This document shows, in pieces, positions 1-8,138 of a stretch of DNA of 64,000 nt (within the stretch, counting starts at the first letter, position 1; every line of letters begins with the position of its first letter). The stretch comes from Cellulophaga sp. Hel_I_12 (lineage in GTDB: Bacteria > Bacteroidota > Bacteroidia > Flavobacteriales > Flavobacteriaceae): positions 2,483,501 to 2,547,500 of the forward strand of contig NZ_JUHB01000001.1 in the NCBI RefSeq assembly GCF_000799565.1. Reading direction: 5' to 3'. The position numbers and the translations under genes were made by a program. The notes beneath the pieces are model-generated. The model saw only the letters and a list, made by a program, of their open reading frames with translations, searched no databases and was not told where the DNA came from.

Positions 1-1036
1 TTGTAACGATATTATTTTCATGCACAAAGGGTGCAAATTTATTGAGGTCAAAGCCGTCAACATGAATTTTCATGTAGGCTAATTCTTTTACGTTATAATT
101 TACAAGCATTGCTTGTCTGAAAATTGCAATACAATATAACAAGAATTTTTTTTGTGTTTCTCTGCCGGTTTTTGCTACTTCATTGCTCCAAGAAATTAAA
201 TCATGGATAACGGCTTTGTTGCCGCTTGCTTTAAAAGCGGTACGTACCCACTGTACAAACCATTTTTCAAACACCAAATCTTCAGAGTCATTGCGCATTA
301 AATCCAAGGCTTTATTATAGTTTCCGTTGGCTTCGTGTGCTAATCGTAATGCTTGTTCCGTTGCAAGGCCTTGAGTTACTAGTCCGTCAGCAATGGCATC
401 CTCAGCTAAAGGTGGAAAATGTAAAACTTGACATCTAGAGCGAATTGTTTGGATAATTTGTTCTTCATCCTCAGCAATTAGAATAAAAACAGTTTTTTCG
501 GGCGGTTCTTCAATCAGCTTTAGTAATTTATTTGAAGCAGCCATATTCATTTTTTCTGCCATCCAAATAATGCAAATTTTATACCCGCCTTCGTACGACT
601 TTAGGTATAGTTTTTTGACAATGTCTTGTGCTTCATCAACACCAATTTGTCCTTGCTTTTTTTCAATATCGATTAAACGATACCAATCAAAAAGGTTGCC
701 ATAGGCTTGCTCCTTGACAAAGGTTCTAAAGTCGCTAATGTACGAATCGCTGATCGCATGACTTTTTATTTTATCAGATGTGGCCACAGGAAATACAAAA
801 TGCATATCAGGATGCGCCAAGGCATTGCATTTTAAATGACAGCTACTTTTAGCTTCTTCTGTTTTTTCACTTGCTATACTACAAAGTACATATTGTGCAT
901 AGGCAATCGCCATAGGCAAGGTGCCGCAACCCTCAGGCCCAACAAATAATTGTGCATGCGGAATTCTACCTGCATCAGCACTTTGGCTTAAGTGCTTTTT
1001 AATGTGTGCTAAACCAAGAATATGATCAAATATCAT
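1..1036 (-). CDS. holB: DNA polymerase III subunit delta' (partial, C-terminus beyond left edge)
   Basis: Reading leftwards from an ATG at 1036 gives 345 codons without a stop, so the 3' end lies outside the window. The product begins MIFDHILGLAHIKKHLSQSA and keeps a clamp-loader AAA+ layout: GPEGCGTLPMAIAYA in the Walker A position (no GKT/S lysine, as expected for a non-hydrolysing delta' subunit), a Cys/His stretch near residues 45-50 (SCHLKCNALAHPD), and an arginine-finger segment TIRSRCQ. Delta' is the stator subunit of the sliding-clamp loader at the replication fork. The gene is divergent from pgk across 205 bp. I am confident of the family. Only the C-terminal collar domain is incomplete. 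Confidence 0.85.
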   Translation of the reverse strand, partial: MIFDHILGLAHIKKHLSQSADAGRIPHAQLFVGPEGCGTLPMAIAYAQYVLCSIASEKTEEAKSSCHLKCNALAHPDMHFVFPVATSDKIKSHAISDSYISDFRTFVKEQAYGNLFDWYRLIDIEKKQGQIGVDEAQDIVKKLYLKSYEGGYKICIIWMAEKMNMAASNKLLKLIEEPPEKTVFILIAEDEEQIIQTIRSRCQVLHFPPLAEDAIADGLVTQGLATEQALRLAHEANGNYNKALDLMRNDSEDLVFEKWFVQWVRTAFKASGNKAVIHDLISWSNEVAKTGRETQKKFLLYCIAIFRQAMLVNYNVKELAYMKIHVDGFDLNKFAPFVHENNIVT

Positions 1037-1210
1037 AGGCCAAATATAGTGTATTTACAGTAATCGTTTTTGCTGTATAGTTTCGCTGAAAAAGGATAAG
1101 CTATTAACTATTTATCTGACAATTTCTTAATAATCAATAGCATTAAAACTCATTTTGTTAAAACATAGCTAATAAGCATGTTTCAATAGCTATCAGTGCC
1201 TATAAATTTT

Positions 1211-1218
1211 TACATTTG
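1211..1218 (+). promoter_or_regulatory. Flavobacterial -7 box TACATTTG upstream of pgk
   Basis: TACATTTG matches the Bacteroidota -7 consensus TAnnTTTG exactly and ends 23 bases before the pgk ATG. No convincing TTG (-33) lies at the usual 17-23 base distance, so this is a half-supported promoter. Confidence 0.5.
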
Positions 1219-1241
1219 TCGTTAGACAAAATTTGTAAATA

Positions 1242-2429
1242 ATGAAAACGGTAGATAATTTTAATTTTAAATCAAAAAAAGCTTTAATCCGGGTAGATTT
1301 TAATGTGCCTTTAGATGGGAACTTAAAAGTTACTGATGCCAGTAGAATAGCAGCAGCGAAGCCTACAATTATTAAAATTTTAGAAGATGGTGGAAGCGCT
1401 ATTTTAATGAGTCACTTAGGAAGACCAGATGGGAAAGCTAGTGACGCATTATCGTTAAAAAATATTTGTGATAAAGTGTCTGAAATTATTGGGGTAAATG
1501 TAAAGTTTGCATCAAATTGTGTGGGAGATGCCGCCAAAGAAGCGGTGAAAAATTTAAAGACGGGGGAAGTTTTATTATTAGAAAATCTTCGTTTTCACTC
1601 CGAAGAAGAAGCTGGCGACAGGTCTTTTGCCGAGCAATTAGCAAATTTAGGAGACATTTATGTTAACGATGCCTTCGGAACAGCGCACAGAGCACATGCT
1701 TCAACAACAATTATAGCTGATTTTTTTCCAGATCATAAATGTTTCGGATATCTGTTGGCCCAAGAAATACTAGCGATAGATAAAGTCATGAAAACTGGTG
1801 AAAAACCTGTTGTCGCTATTTTAGGCGGCTCAAAGGTATCTTCGAAAATTACCATCATCGAAAATATTCTAGACAAAGTAGACCACTTAATTATCGGTGG
1901 CGGAATGACCTATACCTTTATCAAAGCCCAAGGCGGTAAGGTTGGAAACTCAATTTGTGAAGATGACAAACAAGAATTAGCCTTATCAATTTTAAAACAA
2001 GCGAAAGAAAAGGGCGTTGAAGTTCACTTACCGGTAGATGTTTTAGCCGCTAAGGATTTTAACAATGAGGCAGAAACCAAAATAGTGGCTGTGACAGCTA
2101 TTCCTGACGGATGGCAAGGTTTAGACGCAGGCCCGCAAACTTTAGAGAATTTTAAAAAAGTAATTTTGAAGTCTAAAACAATTCTTTGGAATGGTCCTAT
2201 AGGTGTTTTTGAAATGCCAAACTTTGCAAAAGGAACTATTGCCATAGGTAACTTTATCGACGAAGCCACTAAAAATGGTGCTTTCTCCTTAGTAGGTGGG
2301 GGCGATTCTGTAGCTGCGGTAAAACAGTTTGGCTTCGAGAATAAAGTAAGTTATGTATCTACAGGTGGTGGTGCAATGCTTGAAAGTTTAGAAGGTAAAA
2401 TATTACCAGGGATCGCTGCAATACGATAA
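1242..2429 (+). CDS. pgk: Phosphoglycerate kinase
   Basis: The 395-residue product has the normal length for bacterial PGK. It makes ATP from 1,3-bisphosphoglycerate in cytosolic glycolysis and runs in reverse in gluconeogenesis. Visible signatures are RVDFNVPL (residues 17-24), the substrate-binding MSHLGRP near 55-61, GGSKVSSKI near 196, [10 protein letters not shown] near 315 and the nucleotide-binding GGGDSVAAV near 352. The start is fixed by an A-rich leader and a TAnnTTTG box 23 bases upstream. A 12-base palindrome GTTATCGATAAC (2440-2451) follows the stop codon. Nothing looks unusual in the protein. Confidence 0.97.
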   Translation: MKTVDNFNFKSKKALIRVDFNVPLDGNLKVTDASRIAAAKPTIIKILEDGGSAILMSHLGRPDGKASDALSLKNICDKVSEIIGVNVKFASNCVGDAAKEAVKNLKTGEVLLLENLRFHSEEEAGDRSFAEQLANLGDIYVNDAFGTAHRAHASTTIIADFFPDHKCFGYLLAQEILAIDKVMKTGEKPVVAILGGSKVSSKITIIENILDKVDHLIIGGGMTYTFIKAQGGKVGNSICEDDKQELALSILKQAKEKGVEVHLPVDVLAAKDFNNEAETKIVAVTAIPDGWQGLDAGPQTLENFKKVILKSKTILWNGPIGVFEMPNFAKGTIAIGNFIDEATKNGAFSLVGGGDSVAAVKQFGFENKVSYVSTGGGAMLESLEGKILPGIAAIR

Positions 2430-2549
2430 GCAATAGTACGTTATCGATAACAAGGCCTTTATTATTTCGGGTCATTTTATGAATTATTATTTTATTTTTT
2501 GTAAAAAAAAGACGATTTTCGTCTACTGCATTATTTTAAAGGTCTTGTT

Positions 2550-4178
2550 ATGATAAAAAAAACTCTTTTCTTCGGTTTAGTTTCTTCCTTATTGTTTGGT
2601 GGAAGTATAGTCGCTCAACAAAATGAAGCGATTAGCGTAACGGAGTTTTCAGATCAGCTTGACGATACCAACACTAAGTTGAAAAACCCGATTTCAAAAA
2701 CACTTAAGAAAAAAGATTCAACCCTAAAAATTAATCCAGACGGAACTACGGATCATCCGAACTTTAAAGTAATCAACAAAGAAAATCCAAATTTACAAGA
2801 CCATCCTTTAGCGGCTAAATACGATAGCCTGTGGCTAAAAGTTATGGCAGAAAGTACCGTTTTATTTGAAGAAATGTACGAAGAAGTTTCAACGCTGGAA
2901 ATTGATGAAAACTTTTTAGCCACGGTAGACACGGAAACCTTAAAACTTCGATTAGAAAAATTAAATCAAAAAACACCATTTAATATAGCTTATAACCCTT
3001 CATTAGAAGGTGTAATTCAATCGTTTTTAAAAAGACGAAGAGGACTAATAGAACGTATGCTTACCTTGAGTCAGTTTTATTTTCCAATGTTCGAAGAAGA
3101 ATTAGCAAACCAAAATGTGCCCCTAGAATTAAAGTATCTTGCTATTGTTGAATCGGCACTAAATCCGAGGGCTAAATCAAGGGTAGGAGCAACGGGCTTA
3201 TGGCAATTTATGTATCCTACTGGTAAAATGTACGACTTAAATGTGAGTAGCTACGTGGATGAACGAAGCGATCCTATTATGGCAACAAAAGCCGCCGCTG
3301 CCTATTTGTCTAAATTACACGGTATTTTTGATGATTGGGATTTGGCGCTAGCAGCGTATAATTCAGGACCTGGTAATGTCAACAAAGCCATTAGACGTTC
3401 TGGAGGATATAAAAATTATTGGAACATAAGAGCAAATTTACCTAGAGAAACCGCCGGCTATGTTCCAGCTTTTTTAGCCACCATGTATTTATTTGAATAC
3501 GCAGAGGAACATGGTTTAAAACCTAAGAATGCGGAGCGACCTTATTTTCAAACAGATACTATTCACGTAAAACGATTAATTACTTTTGATCAAATATCAA
3601 AGTTAGTTGACGTAAGTGTTGAAGAACTAGAGGTCTTAAATCCTTCCTACAAATTAAATATTATTCCTTTTGTTGATGATAAAAACTATGCGCTACGCCT
3701 ACCTATCGATGCGATTGGAAAGTTCGTGGCCAATGAAGAGCAAATCTATGCTTTTGTAGAAGAAGAACTTTTAGTGGAAGAAAAGGCATTGCCTCAATTC
3801 GTAAAAACACAAGATCAGATTAAATACAAGGTAAAGAGTGGTGATTTCTTAGGTAGAATAGCCGAGCGTTACGGAGTAGGAGTTAGTCAAATAAAAAGTT
3901 GGAATGGCTTAAGAAGCAATAACTTAAGGGTGGGGCAACGATTAATTATCTACAGCAAAAACCCAGTGGCTACAGCTAGTGCCACCAAAAGTACAACGAC
4001 GAAATCAACGACTTCTGACCTCACCAAAGTTCACACCGTAAAAGAGGGAGACTCCCTTTGGACAATTTCTAGAAAATATTCTGGAATTTCTGTCGATAAT
4101 CTACGAAAATGGAACGGTATTAGTGGTAACAATCTAAAATTAGGCACAAAATTAATTTTGTGTGATTGTCAACCCTAA
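2550..4178 (+). CDS. mltD: Membrane-bound lytic murein transglycosylase D-like protein with two LysM domains
   Basis: This 542-residue exported enzyme is predicted to cleave the glycan backbone of peptidoglycan, giving 1,6-anhydromuropeptides. It has an N-terminal signal peptide (residues 1-22, cleaved around VAQQ), an SLT domain with catalytic Glu201 in IVESALNP followed by GATGLWQFM, and AAYNSGPGNVNKA near 275. Two LysM modules follow at about 427-470 and 494-540, each with the pattern YKVKSGD/HTVKEGD and WNGL/WNGI. No lipobox is visible, so periplasmic retention probably depends on LysM binding. The C-terminus is close to the next gene, which suggests co-transcription with the DUF4837 lipoprotein. 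Confidence 0.9.
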   Translation: MIKKTLFFGLVSSLLFGGSIVAQQNEAISVTEFSDQLDDTNTKLKNPISKTLKKKDSTLKINPDGTTDHPNFKVINKENPNLQDHPLAAKYDSLWLKVMAESTVLFEEMYEEVSTLEIDENFLATVDTETLKLRLEKLNQKTPFNIAYNPSLEGVIQSFLKRRRGLIERMLTLSQFYFPMFEEELANQNVPLELKYLAIVESALNPRAKSRVGATGLWQFMYPTGKMYDLNVSSYVDERSDPIMATKAAAAYLSKLHGIFDDWDLALAAYNSGPGNVNKAIRRSGGYKNYWNIRANLPRETAGYVPAFLATMYLFEYAEEHGLKPKNAERPYFQTDTIHVKRLITFDQISKLVDVSVEELEVLNPSYKLNIIPFVDDKNYALRLPIDAIGKFVANEEQIYAFVEEELLVEEKALPQFVKTQDQIKYKVKSGDFLGRIAERYGVGVSQIKSWNGLRSNNLRVGQRLIIYSKNPVATASATKSTTTKSTTSDLTKVHTVKEGDSLWTISRKYSGISVDNLRKWNGISGNNLKLGTKLILCDCQP

Positions 4179-4192
4179 ACGAAGAACATACT

Positions 4193-5179
4193 ATGAATAA
4201 TTTTAAAAGTATTGCAGTACTACTTTTGCTTGTTTGCTTTGGCGCTTGTAAAGAGGGTGCTAAAACCACGTATTTGCCTCAATCTACAGGTGCCATAAAC
4301 TCTTTAGTTGTGGTCATGGATAACCAACTTTGGAAAGGTGAAGTTGGTGATAAAGTGCGGGAGCACTTCGCCGCGTCGGTCGTTGGCTTAAATATGGCAG
4401 AACCTTTATTTACCATAACATATATGCCTGAATCTGTTTTTTCTGGAGCGATTCAGAAATCAAGATTGGTATTACTTGTTGCCAAGGGTAGTGAAAGCAA
4501 AGTAGGTATAAAGAAAGACGTTTATGCAGGGCCTCAAAGCCTAGCGATTATTACGGGAACATCAGTGCAGGAAATTAATGCAAATATTGATGCTAAAGCT
4601 GAAGAAATTATAAGAACATTCAAAGATTTAGAAATCACAGAACAACAAAAACGTTTTAAAATATCCTTAAACAAGGAACTAGTATTAAAAGAAAAATTTG
4701 GAATTTCATTAGATATACCTTCTGCGTATAAGGTAGGTAGTCAAAAGGAAAACTTTGTTTGGATTGATCGACAGGTACCCAAAGGAGCCATGAATCTTAT
4801 TGTTTACACGGTGCCTGAAAACGCTTTTGACAATGACACTACTTTTGTACAAGACATTCTGAGCATGAGAGATTCTATCGGGAGTATTAATATTCCTGGA
4901 GAGGATATCCCAGATAAAAAAAACTATATGGTTTCTGAAAGAAACTTTGCACCCCATATATATCCCGCCGAAATAGCCGGTTTAAAAGCGGCAGAAGTAC
5001 GAGGATTATGGGAAATGAATAATTATCCCATGGGAGGTCCTTATCTGATGTATATTATCAATGATAAAGAGCGAAATAGAAAACTAATTATTGAAGGATT
5101 TATTTTTGCACCTGCTACTCAAAAAAGAGATAATATGTTTGAACTTGAAGCGATTATAAAAACGCTCAAGTTTCAATAA
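4193..5179 (+). CDS. DUF4837 family lipoprotein
   Basis: The protein (328 residues from the ATG at 4193) starts MNNFKSIAVLLLLVCFGACKEG, a lipoprotein signal with Cys20 as the acylated residue. A longer reading from 4166 would overlap the upstream gene and put nine residues before the signal sequence, so 4193 is preferred. The rest resembles the Bacteroidota family DUF4837, which is mixed alpha/beta with no known catalytic motif. The function is unknown. Its place 14 bp after the mltD-like gene fits an envelope role. A strong terminator follows the stop codon. Confidence 0.75.
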   Translation: MNNFKSIAVLLLLVCFGACKEGAKTTYLPQSTGAINSLVVVMDNQLWKGEVGDKVREHFAASVVGLNMAEPLFTITYMPESVFSGAIQKSRLVLLVAKGSESKVGIKKDVYAGPQSLAIITGTSVQEINANIDAKAEEIIRTFKDLEITEQQKRFKISLNKELVLKEKFGISLDIPSAYKVGSQKENFVWIDRQVPKGAMNLIVYTVPENAFDNDTTFVQDILSMRDSIGSINIPGEDIPDKKNYMVSERNFAPHIYPAEIAGLKAAEVRGLWEMNNYPMGGPYLMYIINDKERNRKLIIEGFIFAPATQKRDNMFELEAIIKTLKFQ

Positions 5180-5203
5180 GACTCAAGATTTTTTGCATAA
5201 AAA

Positions 5204-5240
5204 AAACCCCTAAAAAACTTATTTTAGGGGTTTGCTTTTT
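5204..5240 (+). terminator. Rho-independent terminator after the mltD/DUF4837 unit
   Basis: A perfect 12-bp stem (AAACCCCTAAAA with TTTTAGGGGTTT) and a 6-base loop is followed by GCTTTTT. An A-run precedes the left arm, so the hairpin could also stop transcription arriving from the minus-strand gene on its right. Confidence 0.85.
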
Positions 5241-5252
5241 GAAATTTATAGG

Positions 5253-5423
5253 CTATTGAAAAGCATATCCTGTTGAGATTCTAAAGATAAGTGCGTATGA
5301 CGCAACAGCTATTAGAATAAAACAGAACCAAGCAAAAACTTTTAAGTAGTTTTTTAATAAGAAATTCCCCAAATTCTTAAATGCTTCTATATAAATTTCT
5401 CTAACGAGTAAAACATTTCTCAT
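5253..5423 (-). CDS. Small membrane protein, DUF6747-like
   Basis: Starting from the ATG at 5423 this gives a 56-residue product, MRNVLLVREIYIEAFKNLGN..., with one hydrophobic span (about residues 27-48, FAWFCFILIAVASYALIF) and the ending RISTGYAFQ. This layout and ending match my recollection of the short flavobacterial family DUF6747. A longer in-frame reading to 5546 adds 41 residues of unlike composition and is rejected. The function is unknown. It is convergent with the DUF4837 gene and shares the bidirectional terminator at 5204-5240. Confidence 0.6.
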   Translation of the reverse strand: MRNVLLVREIYIEAFKNLGNFLLKNYLKVFAWFCFILIAVASYALIFRISTGYAFQ

Positions 5424-5546
5424 AATCCCCAAATTATAAATTAATAATGCCGCAAGTTCTATAATCAATGAGGATCTAAGAATTATTCTTGACAAAACGA
5501 CTATAAATCGGGTAAAAGAAATAGTTGCGTATTTGTTATCTATCAA

Positions 5547-6130
5547 CGGCTTTTTTATTCGACAAAAAGCATTTGAAGTCGTATGGAAATATATTTTTTA
5601 AAGTTTTTGTGAATGGGTATACGAGTCTCAAAAATGGAGTCCTGATTTTTCTGTGTAAACCACCTTAAGGACTACCATGAAAAAAATAAAGCTTTAGATA
5701 CAACATCGAGAACGCTGTATATTTAAACCTATTGGCTAAAACAGTAGGTAATAAAAGCGCAACTACTTTAAGTGGTGTGTTGTTCATTGTTGTATTTTGA
5801 CATAAACCTTAACGAATAGCTCGGCGAAAGATCAAATTTAAGCATTACGAAAGCTTTTTAAGGCATTTTTTAGTGCATCTATACCATTGCGCATGAAAGA
5901 AAATTTTATTCTTTAAAACGGCCCAAATCGCATTGAACTTCTCGTTAATTTAGGCTTTATCACTATATAGGTAATTTTCGGTAAAGAGGTATTTTTGGCC
6001 TAGGCTACACGGTAAGGTTTAATAATTTTGATCAAACATGGTATCTAGCTCATCGCTTCAAAGGCCAGTAATAGAATTCACCTAAAGTTCTAGCGGACTC
6101 TTATTTTAATTGAAGTTTAAAATAGCACCA
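5547..6130. other. Gene-poor intergenic stretch, possibly decayed coding DNA
   Basis: About 580 bases contain no open frame of useful length on either strand. On the minus strand around 5880-5990 a stop-interrupted reading contains INEKFNAIWAVLKNKIFF, and a second frame gives FSFMRNGIDALKNALKSF. These could be remnants of a lost gene, but I cannot assign a family. No inverted terminal repeats, tRNA-like sequence or promoter boxes were found. Confidence 0.35.
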
Positions 6131-6133
6131 TAA

Positions 6134-6160
6134 AAAAAGGAGCAAAAGCTCCTTTAATAA
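6134..6160 (-). terminator. Short terminator hairpin after the 38-codon ORF
   Basis: AAAGGAGC and GCTCCTTT form a perfect 8-bp stem around AAAA. On the minus strand it is followed by a run of seven T. It lies 20 bases downstream of the stop of the small ORF at 6180-6296, which supports that ORF being a transcribed unit. Confidence 0.65.
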
Positions 6161-6179
6161 TTTTTTAGGTTCTTAACAA

Positions 6180-6296
6180 TTACAGCATAAATAGCTTTCT
6201 AAGCAATACGATAACTCCACTAAGAAAATTGTTACGATACACTTGAATTTCTTCTCGTGAGGGTGCGTGTGTAATTTGAGCTTCCATAGGTGACAT
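6180..6296 (-). CDS. Possible 38-residue small protein
   Basis: An ATG at 6296 opens 38 codons ending in TAA at 6180: MSPMEAQITHAPSREEIQVY, then RNNFLSGVIVLLRKLFML. The C-terminal half is an amphipathic or membrane-active helix ending in the stop. An A/T-rich leader (TTTTTAAAAAAC) precedes the ATG and a clear terminator hairpin follows, so it has the form of a free-standing small gene. I do not recognise a family. It could be a leader peptide or simply chance coding capacity. Confidence 0.4.
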   Translation of the reverse strand: MSPMEAQITHAPSREEIQVYRNNFLSGVIVLLRKLFML

Positions 6297-6432
6297 GTTT
6301 TTTAAAAATTAAACTTGGGGTTTAGTTTTTTGTTCTGATATAAACTTAATTAAAAACGCTTAGGCTTTAAAATTATTGTTGTGAAATAGCGTTAAAATGT
6401 TGTGAAATTTAAGGATTCCAAATAGTAGCATT

Positions 6433-7086
6433 CTAAAGCCTCATTTCAGGAATATCTCCATGAATTATTAAGTTACCCTCGGTGGCCTTTTTAATGTCCT
6501 CAACCGACACGCCAGGAGCTCTTTCAAGAAGTACAAATCCCTTATCGCTAACTTCTAAAACGGCCAAATTAGTGACTATTTTTTTTACACATTGAACACC
6601 TGTAAGGGGTAAAGAGCATTTTTTTAAAAGTTTAGACTCCCCTTCTCGGTTGGTATGCATCATAGCCACGATAATATTTTCTGCGGATGCGACAAGATCC
6701 ATAGCACCACCCATGCCTTTTACCATTTTTCCAGGAATTTTCCAGTTGGCAATATCACCCCTCTCAGAGACCTCCATGGCTCCCAAAATAGTTAAATCGA
6801 CGTGTTGACCCCGGATCATTCCAAAACTTGTGGCAGAGTCAAAAAACGAGGCTCCTGGCAAGGTTGTGATGGTTTGCTTTCCAGCATTGATTATATCCGC
6901 ATCTTCGTCTCCTTCAAATGGGAATGGTCCCATCCCTAGAACACCATTCTCGCTCTGGAATTCAACGCTGATATCATCACGAACATAATTCGCCACTAGG
7001 GTAGGAATTCCGATACCTAAATTTACATAATACCCGTCTTTTACTTCTTTTGCGATTCTTTTCGCTATGCCTGTTTTGTCTAACAT
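6433..7086 (-). CDS. scoB: 3-oxoacid CoA-transferase subunit B
   Basis: This 217-residue subunit carries the family I CoA-transferase active site: Glu46 within SENGVLG, the expected acyl-thioester nucleophile. Other conserved parts are GIGIPTLVANY (24-34), GMGGAMDLV and VTNLAVLEV. With subunit A it moves CoA from succinyl-CoA to acetoacetate or a similar 3-oxoacid, feeding ketone-body or hydroxybutyrate carbon into acetyl-CoA. The length is usual for ScoB/AtoA proteins. It lies downstream of scoA with a 176-bp gap, which is longer than normal for this tightly coupled pair. Confidence 0.92.
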   Translation of the reverse strand: MLDKTGIAKRIAKEVKDGYYVNLGIGIPTLVANYVRDDISVEFQSENGVLGMGPFPFEGDEDADIINAGKQTITTLPGASFFDSATSFGMIRGQHVDLTILGAMEVSERGDIANWKIPGKMVKGMGGAMDLVASAENIIVAMMHTNREGESKLLKKCSLPLTGVQCVKKIVTNLAVLEVSDKGFVLLERAPGVSVEDIKKATEGNLIIHGDIPEMRL

Positions 7087-7262
7087 TCTTTTTGATTATA
7101 TGATTTGGAAATACCTTATTTAATGTACCAATATAACAATTGGCCTTATGGAACTATCTCGTAATTATTGTAAAAATATATTTAATGTATCAATGAATAA
7201 AGTACCAACTTTTTGCTGCTTAGAAGTAGTTAGAGATTGGTACAAGTGTATCCATTGTTACA
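7087..7262. other. 176-bp scoA-scoB intercistronic gap with a near-direct repeat
   Basis: The gap holds two near-identical 15-mers, ATTTAATGTACCAAT (7118-7132) and ATTTAATGTATCAAT (7180-7194), 62 bases apart with one difference. No open frame on the minus strand and no clear hairpin was found. Confidence 0.4.
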
Positions 7263-7961
7263 TCATTTCTTGCGTACAGTGCGTTGTTCAATGCGTTTTT
7301 CATAGTTTTTTCCTTGAAAAATTCGCTGAACAAAAATGCCCGGTATATGAATTTGGTTAGGATCTAAGGTGCCCGCAGGCACTAGTTCTTCTACTTCAGC
7401 CACCGTTATTTTGGCAGCACCACACATTACGGGATTAAAATTGCGCGCAGTACCTTTAAAAATTAAGTTTCCTGCTTCGTCACCTTTCCATGCTTTTACA
7501 AAGGCAAAATCTGCCTTATAAGCTTCTTCCAGCACATACATTTTGCCATTAAACTCTCTAGTTTCTTTGCCTTCCGCTACCTCGGTACCATAACCTGCAG
7601 GAGTATAAATGGCAGGAAAGCCAGCTTGTGCTGCTCTGCATTTTTCAGCTAAGGTGCCTTGTGGTGTCAATTCTACATCTAGTTCACCACTTAACATTTG
7701 TCGTTCAAACTCATCATTTTCCCCTACGTAGGAGGAGATCATTTTTTTAATTTGATGTTTGTGTAGTAATAAACCCAAGCCAAAATCGTCTACTCCTGCA
7801 TTGTTAGAAATACAGGTAATGTCTTTTATACCAAGGCTTACGAGTTGTGTAATCGCATTTTCTGGAATACCGCAAAGACCAAAACCACCTAGCATGAAGG
7901 TCATGCCATTTTCAACGCCTTTTAAAGCTTCTTGAACATTCGAAACAGTTTTACGAATCAT
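7263..7961 (-). CDS. scoA: 3-oxoacid CoA-transferase subunit A
   Basis: The 232-residue product shows the subunit A signature [11 protein letters not shown] (residues 25-35) near the N-terminus, and [29 protein letters not shown] and [17 protein letters not shown] further on, all typical of ScoA/AtoD. It pairs with ScoB to form the cytosolic CoA-transferase that activates acetoacetate using succinyl-CoA. The gene is expressed leftwards, starting 9 bases inside a T-rich stretch. The upstream PBP1A unit ends in its own terminator, so scoAB is probably a separate transcript. Confidence 0.92.
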   Translation of the reverse strand: MIRKTVSNVQEALKGVENGMTFMLGGFGLCGIPENAITQLVSLGIKDITCISNNAGVDDFGLGLLLHKHQIKKMISSYVGENDEFERQMLSGELDVELTPQGTLAEKCRAAQAGFPAIYTPAGYGTEVAEGKETREFNGKMYVLEEAYKADFAFVKAWKGDEAGNLIFKGTARNFNPVMCGAAKITVAEVEELVPAGTLDPNQIHIPGIFVQRIFQGKNYEKRIEQRTVRKK

Positions 7962-8007
7962 AATTATTTTTTTAATTCAACAGCTCCTAAATTACCTAAT
8001 TTAAACT

Positions 8008-8044
8008 AAAAAAACCCTCAACTTTTATAAAAAGTTAAGGGCTT
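8008..8044 (-). terminator. Terminator of the ricT-gldH-PBP1A unit
   Basis: A 12-bp stem with one mismatch (CCCTTAACTTTT against AAAAGTTGAGGG on the minus strand) is followed by seven T on that strand. It lies about 95 bases downstream of the PBP1A stop codon. Confidence 0.75.
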
Positions 8045-8138
8045 TTCGTAGTATCTTTTATTTCAGAAGCCGAGGCTAGTTAAAAAATATTGGGTTAGCA
8101 GGTGCACAAAAAACCTGAAGTTGTTTCGTCTAGATTTT

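Noticed and set aside
2510..2524. AGACGA-TTT-TCGTCT hairpin before the transglycosylase gene
   Set aside because: Its T-run is on the minus strand, where no gene ends. Too short to call as a pgk terminator.
7148..7360. 70-codon plus-strand frame across the scoA-scoB gap
   Set aside because: Its second half is antisense to scoA and its composition (many Cys and Phe) is unlike a real gene here.
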